Shown: positions 5,249 through 8,375 of the stretch, in pieces
Layout: every line of letters begins with the position of its first letter
Position numbering within the stretch: position 1 is the first letter of the stretch
Origin: Deltaproteobacteria bacterium
GTDB taxonomy: Bacteria > Desulfobacterota_C > Deferrisomatia > Deferrisomatales > JACRMM01
Length of the DNA: 8,375 bases
Assembly: GCA_016218905.1 (NCBI GenBank)
Contig: JACRCS010000745.1
Coordinates: 1 to 8,375 of the forward strand
Direction of reading: 5' to 3'
The notes under the pieces: generated by a model
Seen by the model: only the letters and a program-made list of their open reading frames with translations
What the model was told of the DNA's origin: nothing
Database searches by the model: none
Made by a program: the position numbers and the translations under genes

Positions 5249-6751
5249 TCACACTTCCGGCTTCTCACCCTTGAAGGGGTCGTACTTCTTCCACTCGTTG
5301 AAGACCCACTCCTTGTTGTAGGCCGTCCGCTCGAAGGGCATGACCTCCGTGGCGAGGTCCTGGTGGGCGAAGACCTCCCGGAGCCGGATCGTGGTGGGCT
5401 TGCCGTTGGGCCGGATCTGCCACTTCTTGGCGTTCTCCGGCGTGAGAATGGGCTCGTGGTGGACGAGGTCGTAGGCCTGGGTCCCGAGGCCGATCTTCTC
5501 GGCCGCGGCCATGGTGATCCTCGGGCTGAAGCCGTTGACGAAGCGGAACTTGTCGTCGCCGGGCTTGAGCCCCTTCTCCGCCGCGACCGAGCCGGGGGAG
5601 ATGGGCGCCTGGTCGATGGCGTCGAGGGTCGCCATCTCCACGGCGGTGAGGTCCCGGCCCGCGAAGATCCCGACGTCGGGACAGAGCGGCATCCCGGCCC
5701 AGGGGAAGCAGTCGCACTCCGGCACCACGTCGATGGCGAAGTTCATGAAGCCGACCTTCCCCTTCTCGAAGCACTTCATGGCGCCGAGGGCGGCGTCGGC
5801 GTGGGCGATCATGGCATTCGGGAAGTAGTTATCCTCGAACGTGATGCCCGTCATCCCCGAGAAGATGCAGGTCACCTGGCACGAGTAGCAGAGCCGGCAC
5901 TTCTCCGGGTGCCACTCCTTCCCGTGCTCCAGCACCCGGTGGGCTCCCCGGGGGCAGGAGTCGTCGCACATCTGGCTGAACTTGCAGGCCTTGCCCGGAC
6001 ACTGGTCCGTGAACTTCGGCCAGCCGATGGCGTCGTGGGGGTCGCCCCAGTGGGCGAGGTGGGTGATGTACTTGCCGCGCTTGGACTGGCAGCCGATCCC
6101 GAGCTGCTTCAGGACGCCGCCGTACATGGTGATGGAGTGCCCGCGGGCGTGCCCCAGCACGATCATGGCATCGGCTTCGGCGATGGCGCGGCCGATGTAG
6201 GTCTCCTTCAGGATCAGCCCCTCCGGGATCTCGACGCGGTAGTCGTCCTCGCCGGAGTAGCCGTCGGCGATGAGCACAGGGCAACCGAAGGTGGCGTCGT
6301 TGTACCCGTGGCGGATCGTCCCCTCCATCTGGTACTGGGAGATCGCCATGCTGTTGAAGGTGTGGTAGGAGAGGGTGCAGTCGTTGACCACGTAGGGATG
6401 GCCGCCGCAGGCCCGCACCTCTTCGACGATCGCGGCGATGTACTCGGGCCGCAGGATCGCCGTGCGGTTCCACTCGCCGTAGTGGATCTTGATCGCGACC
6501 TCGTCGCCCTTCTGGAAGGATTCGTTGAGCTTCGCCTGGTAGAAGAGGTCCTTGGTCTTGCAGATCATCGACTCGGTCCAGTTCGTGGCGCCCGCCTCCG
6601 AGAACCAGACCGGTGCGGGCCCGTGGGTCGTCACCGGGCCCCAGGTGTGCTTCATGGGATTCCAGCTCTTCTTCTGGTACGTCGGCTTGTCGCCGACGAC
6701 CGGAGCCGCCATCTCGTGCCACTTCGTTGGCTCGAACTTGTAGTCGCTCAT
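5249..6751 (-). CDS. DUF362 protein with ferredoxin-like cysteine clusters (500 aa)
   Basis: This is a predicted iron-sulfur protein of the DUF362 family. An N-terminal DUF362 half (VAIKIHYGEWNRTAILRPEY at 85-104) is followed by a cysteine-rich insert. C251, C256, C262 and C266-Pro form one group; C285-x2-C288-x2-C291-x3-C295 is a standard [4Fe-4S] ferredoxin pattern. The second DUF362 half has CDC at 346-348 and C357 before DVGIFAGRDLTAVE. No twin-arginine or Sec signal is evident, so it is probably cytoplasmic. It is the first gene of the set, 67 bp ahead of its short paralogue and followed by a Mrp-type ATPase that could deliver clusters. The likely role is one-electron transfer linked to the mycofactocin-dependent SDR, by context only. 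The start at 6751 has AAAGGACGG upstream. Codon use and GC match the neighbours. Confidence 0.88.
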   Translation of the reverse strand: MSDYKFEPTKWHEMAAPVVGDKPTYQKKSWNPMKHTWGPVTTHGPAPVWFSEAGATNWTESMICKTKDLFYQAKLNESFQKGDEVAIKIHYGEWNRTAILRPEYIAAIVEEVRACGGHPYVVNDCTLSYHTFNSMAISQYQMEGTIRHGYNDATFGCPVLIADGYSGEDDYRVEIPEGLILKETYIGRAIAEADAMIVLGHARGHSITMYGGVLKQLGIGCQSKRGKYITHLAHWGDPHDAIGWPKFTDQCPGKACKFSQMCDDSCPRGAHRVLEHGKEWHPEKCRLCYSCQVTCIFSGMTGITFEDNYFPNAMIAHADAALGAMKCFEKGKVGFMNFAIDVVPECDCFPWAGMPLCPDVGIFAGRDLTAVEMATLDAIDQAPISPGSVAAEKGLKPGDDKFRFVNGFSPRITMAAAEKIGLGTQAYDLVHHEPILTPENAKKWQIRPNGKPTTIRLREVFAHQDLATEVMPFERTAYNKEWVFNEWKKYDPFKGEKPEV

Positions 6752-6949
6752 CCAGTTCGCCGTCCTTTCTATTGGCAGAGCGTCACCCGGGGGCTTCGCC
6801 GGCTGGACTGGCAGGTCCCGGGGCTCTGCCGTGATCCCGGGTCCTGGCCCTTACCCTCGCCCTCCTTTTTCGTCCGGTGTCGCCGGTGAAATCCTGGGCT
6901 CTGGTGTTGGCCGGAGTTCGCGCTCCCAGGCGCGTGGTCCGGGGTTATG

Positions 6950-6965
6950 TGCAACCCCCGTGCCT
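6950..6965 (-). promoter_or_regulatory. Sigma-54 (-24/-12) promoter for the DUF362-to-SDR operon
   Basis: The minus strand reads AGGCACGGGGGTTGCA, which differs from the sigma-54 consensus TGGCACGNNNNTTGCW only at the first base. The GG (6964-6963) and GC (6952-6951) dinucleotides have the required spacing. Transcription would begin near 6939, leaving a leader of about 190 nt before the ATG at 6751. Sigma-54 promoters need an activator ATPase, and a perfect inverted repeat lies about 180 bp upstream. Confidence 0.7.
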
Positions 6966-7005
6966 CGCTCCTGAGCTCCATCTTTCCGTTCTACCTCTTC
7001 ATTTC

Positions 7006-7025
7006 CGCGAGGTTCCGGCCTCGCG
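7006..7025. repeat. Short inverted repeat CGCGAGG-N6-CCTCGCG
   Basis: A perfect 7-bp stem with a 6-nt loop lies between the inferred sigma-54 promoter and the 14-bp inverted repeat. It could be a DNA-bending or protein site, or chance in GC-rich DNA. No T-run follows, so it is not a good terminator. Confidence 0.4.
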
Positions 7026-7100
7026 AGTGTGGAGTTTCTGGACATCGGCACCTTCCGCCGGGCCTCTTTCAAACGACGTATGCGGGCTCCCGCTCTCGCC

Positions 7101-7135
7101 TGTGGAGATTCTCCTCACTGGGGAGAATCTCCACA
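7101..7135. promoter_or_regulatory. Perfect 14-bp inverted repeat, probable activator (enhancer) site
   Basis: TGTGGAGATTCTCC (7101-7114) and its exact reverse complement (7122-7135) flank a 7-nt spacer. The site is centred near 7118, about 180 bp upstream of the inferred sigma-54 start, the usual place for an enhancer-binding protein. A related half-site, TGTGGAGTTTCT with one change, occurs at 7028-7039 in the same orientation, 73 bp or about seven helical turns closer. There is no T-run on either side, so a terminator is less likely although the arms could form an RNA hairpin. Confidence 0.6.
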
Positions 7136-7211
7136 CCGCCTGCGCCGGCGGAGCGCGCCGCTAGTGTCCCGTTTGGGTAGTCCTTGCCTGTAGTTCAGCC
7201 CCAGCGATGGC

Positions 7212-7238
7212 CGAACGGCGCTGATTCGCCGCCGTTCG
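7212..7238 (-). terminator. Hairpin downstream of the porin gene, possible terminator
   Basis: CGAACGGCG and CGCCGTTCG form a perfect 9-bp stem with a 9-nt loop, starting 39 nt beyond the porin stop codon in the direction of transcription. It is suitably placed to end the porin transcript, but no U-tract follows, so it would be a weak or atypical terminator, or a 3'-end stabilising hairpin. Confidence 0.35.
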
Positions 7239-7277
7239 TCCTATGAACCATGACGCGCGAATCAACCGCACGGGCCA

Positions 7278-8375
7278 CTAGAAGAAAAGGATGCCGCCGA
7301 AGGAGACGGAGTTGGCCTTCTGTTCGCTCAGCACGCCCGTGCCGCCGAGGATGTCCGTCGCCTTCTCGTTGACGTACTCCCCTACGAGCGTGATGGCGGA
7401 GGTGAGGGAGTAATAGGCGCCGAAGACGTACGCCCTGCGCCGGGCGTCGCCGGCCGCCGTGAGGTCCTTGTCCCGGTTCCTCCCGTAGTTGGCCCCGAGC
7501 TTCAGGTCCGGGATGACCTTGTAGGTGAGTTGCGCGAAGTAGCCGTCGCTCTCCAGACGGTCGCCCTGGGCGTCCGGGATCACGAGGAACTGGGCGCCGA
7601 TGGTCGAGATGCTCAGGCCCTTCGCCGTGAAGCCGCTCACGAGCAGCTCGGCCGGGCCGAACCCGACCTTCGCGCCACCCTCGAGCCCTACTGCCTCCTG
7701 GCCGCCGGTCCCGTCCGTCCGGTTGTAGACGCCGGCCGCCCAGACCTTTCCGCTCAGCGGTCCCTTCCTCTCGAAGGAGACTACGCCCTGGAACTGGGGA
7801 ACCTTCTTCTCCGTCCCGAGGTTCCCGGTCGTGGTGTCGAACTGGCTCGGGTTGAAGACGCCCGCCGACGCCGAGAAGCCGCCGAAGGTGGGCGTCGTGT
7901 AGGTGAGCTGGGGCTGGAACCCGGCGTAGAGGTAGCCGTGGCCGATCATGCCGAAAGAGGTGTTGAACGGCTCGGACGCCCGGACGGTGCCGCCGACGCC
8001 GAGGAGCGTCATGTCGCTCAGGATGGGATTGGCCATGAAGAGCCCGATGTCGCGGCCGAGCTTCAAGGTTCCGAACCTCGCGTTGCCGAACTGGAAGTAG
8101 ATGTTTCGGCTGTCTACCTTGGAGAAGCCGTCGGCGAGGTCGACCTGCGCCCCGGTAGGAAGGCCGACGATCTGGCTGTTGTTGTTGATCCCCGGCGCGA
8201 AGCCGAAGTGGGCCTTGATGTCGAGGCCCTTCTGCCGGGTGGTGGCCGTAAAGTTGATCCAGCCCGGCAAGAGCCCGTTCTGCACGCTCGCCCGGTCCGT
8301 GGTGGTCGTCTGGCCGGTCGCCGCATCCGTGTCCTTCTGGGTGCCCTGGACGTAGAAGGCGTTCACGGTGCCGCC
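7278..8375 (-). CDS. Outer-membrane beta-barrel porin, 5' end missing
   Basis: Of the protein 365 residues are visible; the signal peptide and first strands lie beyond position 8375. The frame is open at the edge (GGTVNAFYVQG), and the internal GTG at 8366 is not taken as the start. The sequence alternates hydrophobic and polar residues in strand-like blocks ending in aromatic residues, with NIYFQFGNARFGTLKLGRDIGLF resembling the RxxYxxxxxxxGxxxxGR segment of Gram-negative trimeric porins (Porin_4/OmpC-like). It ends SFGGILFF with a terminal Phe, the BAM recognition signature of outer-membrane proteins. Strands such as LKLGANYGRNRD and ITLVGEYVNEKA near the C-terminus are typical. Its role would be passive uptake of small solutes. 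It is separated from the redox operon by 526 bp and probably transcribed independently. Confidence 0.85.
   Translation of the reverse strand, partial: GGTVNAFYVQGTQKDTDAATGQTTTTDRASVQNGLLPGWINFTATTRQKGLDIKAHFGFAPGINNNSQIVGLPTGAQVDLADGFSKVDSRNIYFQFGNARFGTLKLGRDIGLFMANPILSDMTLLGVGGTVRASEPFNTSFGMIGHGYLYAGFQPQLTYTTPTFGGFSASAGVFNPSQFDTTTGNLGTEKKVPQFQGVVSFERKGPLSGKVWAAGVYNRTDGTGGQEAVGLEGGAKVGFGPAELLVSGFTAKGLSISTIGAQFLVIPDAQGDRLESDGYFAQLTYKVIPDLKLGANYGRNRDKDLTAAGDARRRAYVFGAYYSLTSAITLVGEYVNEKATDILGGTGVLSEQKANSVSFGGILFF

Larger units (their letters stand above)
6752..7277. other. 526-bp regulatory intergenic region
   Basis: I find no convincing gene here. Short open frames on both strands lack ribosome binding sites and have composition typical of GC-rich random frames. 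The stretch separates the porin gene from the DUF362-to-SDR set and holds, in the direction of transcription, a porin-end hairpin, a long inverted repeat with a second half-site, a short inverted repeat and the sigma-54 promoter. CCCGGG-containing short repeats occur near 6788-6842 without a clear role. Confidence 0.6.

Noticed and set aside
5363..6889. Plus-strand open frame of 508 aa opposite the 500-aa DUF362 gene
   Set aside because: The minus-strand protein has clear cysteine motifs and family signatures; the plus frame is Val/Gly/Asp-rich low-complexity translation of the complement.
7101..7135. Strong hairpin read as an intrinsic terminator of the porin gene
   Set aside because: No T-run follows on the minus strand, it lies about 140 bp past the porin stop, and its position relative to the sigma-54 element fits an activator site better.
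6877..7164. Small plus-strand open frames in the 526-bp gap
   Set aside because: None has a ribosome binding site or recognisable product, and they run through the inverted repeats and promoter element.

Overview
The window is a high-GC Gram-negative chromosome segment in which every gene I can support is on the minus strand, so transcription runs from high to low coordinates. A beta-barrel porin gene shows that the host has an outer membrane. A near-consensus sigma-54 promoter, paired DUF362/ferredoxin-type proteins and a mycofactocin locus would suit a deltaproteobacterial (Desulfobacterota-like) or similar, possibly anaerobic, lineage. That assignment is an inference.

Layout in the direction of transcription. 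(1) 8375-7278: 3' part of an outer-membrane porin gene, its 5' end outside the window. (2) 7277-6752: a 526-bp non-coding stretch with a near-consensus sigma-54 (-24/-12) promoter at 6950-6965 and a perfect 14-bp inverted repeat at 7101-7135, placed as an enhancer-binding site would be. (3) 6751-1706: a closely packed six-gene set. It encodes a 500-aa DUF362 protein with two cysteine clusters, a 314-aa cysteine-poor DUF362 paralogue, a Mrp/NBP35-type P-loop ATPase with a histidine-rich tail, two small uncharacterised helical proteins (108 and 117 aa), and an SDR oxidoreductase of the mycofactocin-coupled type. (4) 1705-1535: a 171-bp spacer with heptanucleotide repeats and palindromes. (5) 1534-1: mftA (a 35-aa precursor peptide ending IDGICGVY), mftB (RiPP recognition protein, TTG start), mftC (radical SAM/SPASM, GTG start) and the first 55 codons of an OYE/FadH-family flavin oxidoreductase.

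How the parts may work together. MftB presents the MftA peptide to MftC, which modifies its C-terminal Val-Tyr pair to start mycofactocin synthesis. The SDR would be a nicotinoprotein dehydrogenase that passes substrate electrons to mycofactocin. The OYE-like flavoprotein and the ferredoxin-like DUF362 protein are candidate outlets for those electrons. The ATPase, with its CPCC motif and metal-binding tail, is a plausible Fe-S or metal loader for the DUF362 protein. The biosynthetic core is known. The SDR / two small helical proteins / His-tailed ATPase / DUF362-pair module under a probable sigma-54 promoter is the part that may be undescribed. mftD, mftE, mftF and mftR are not in the window and may lie beyond position 1.
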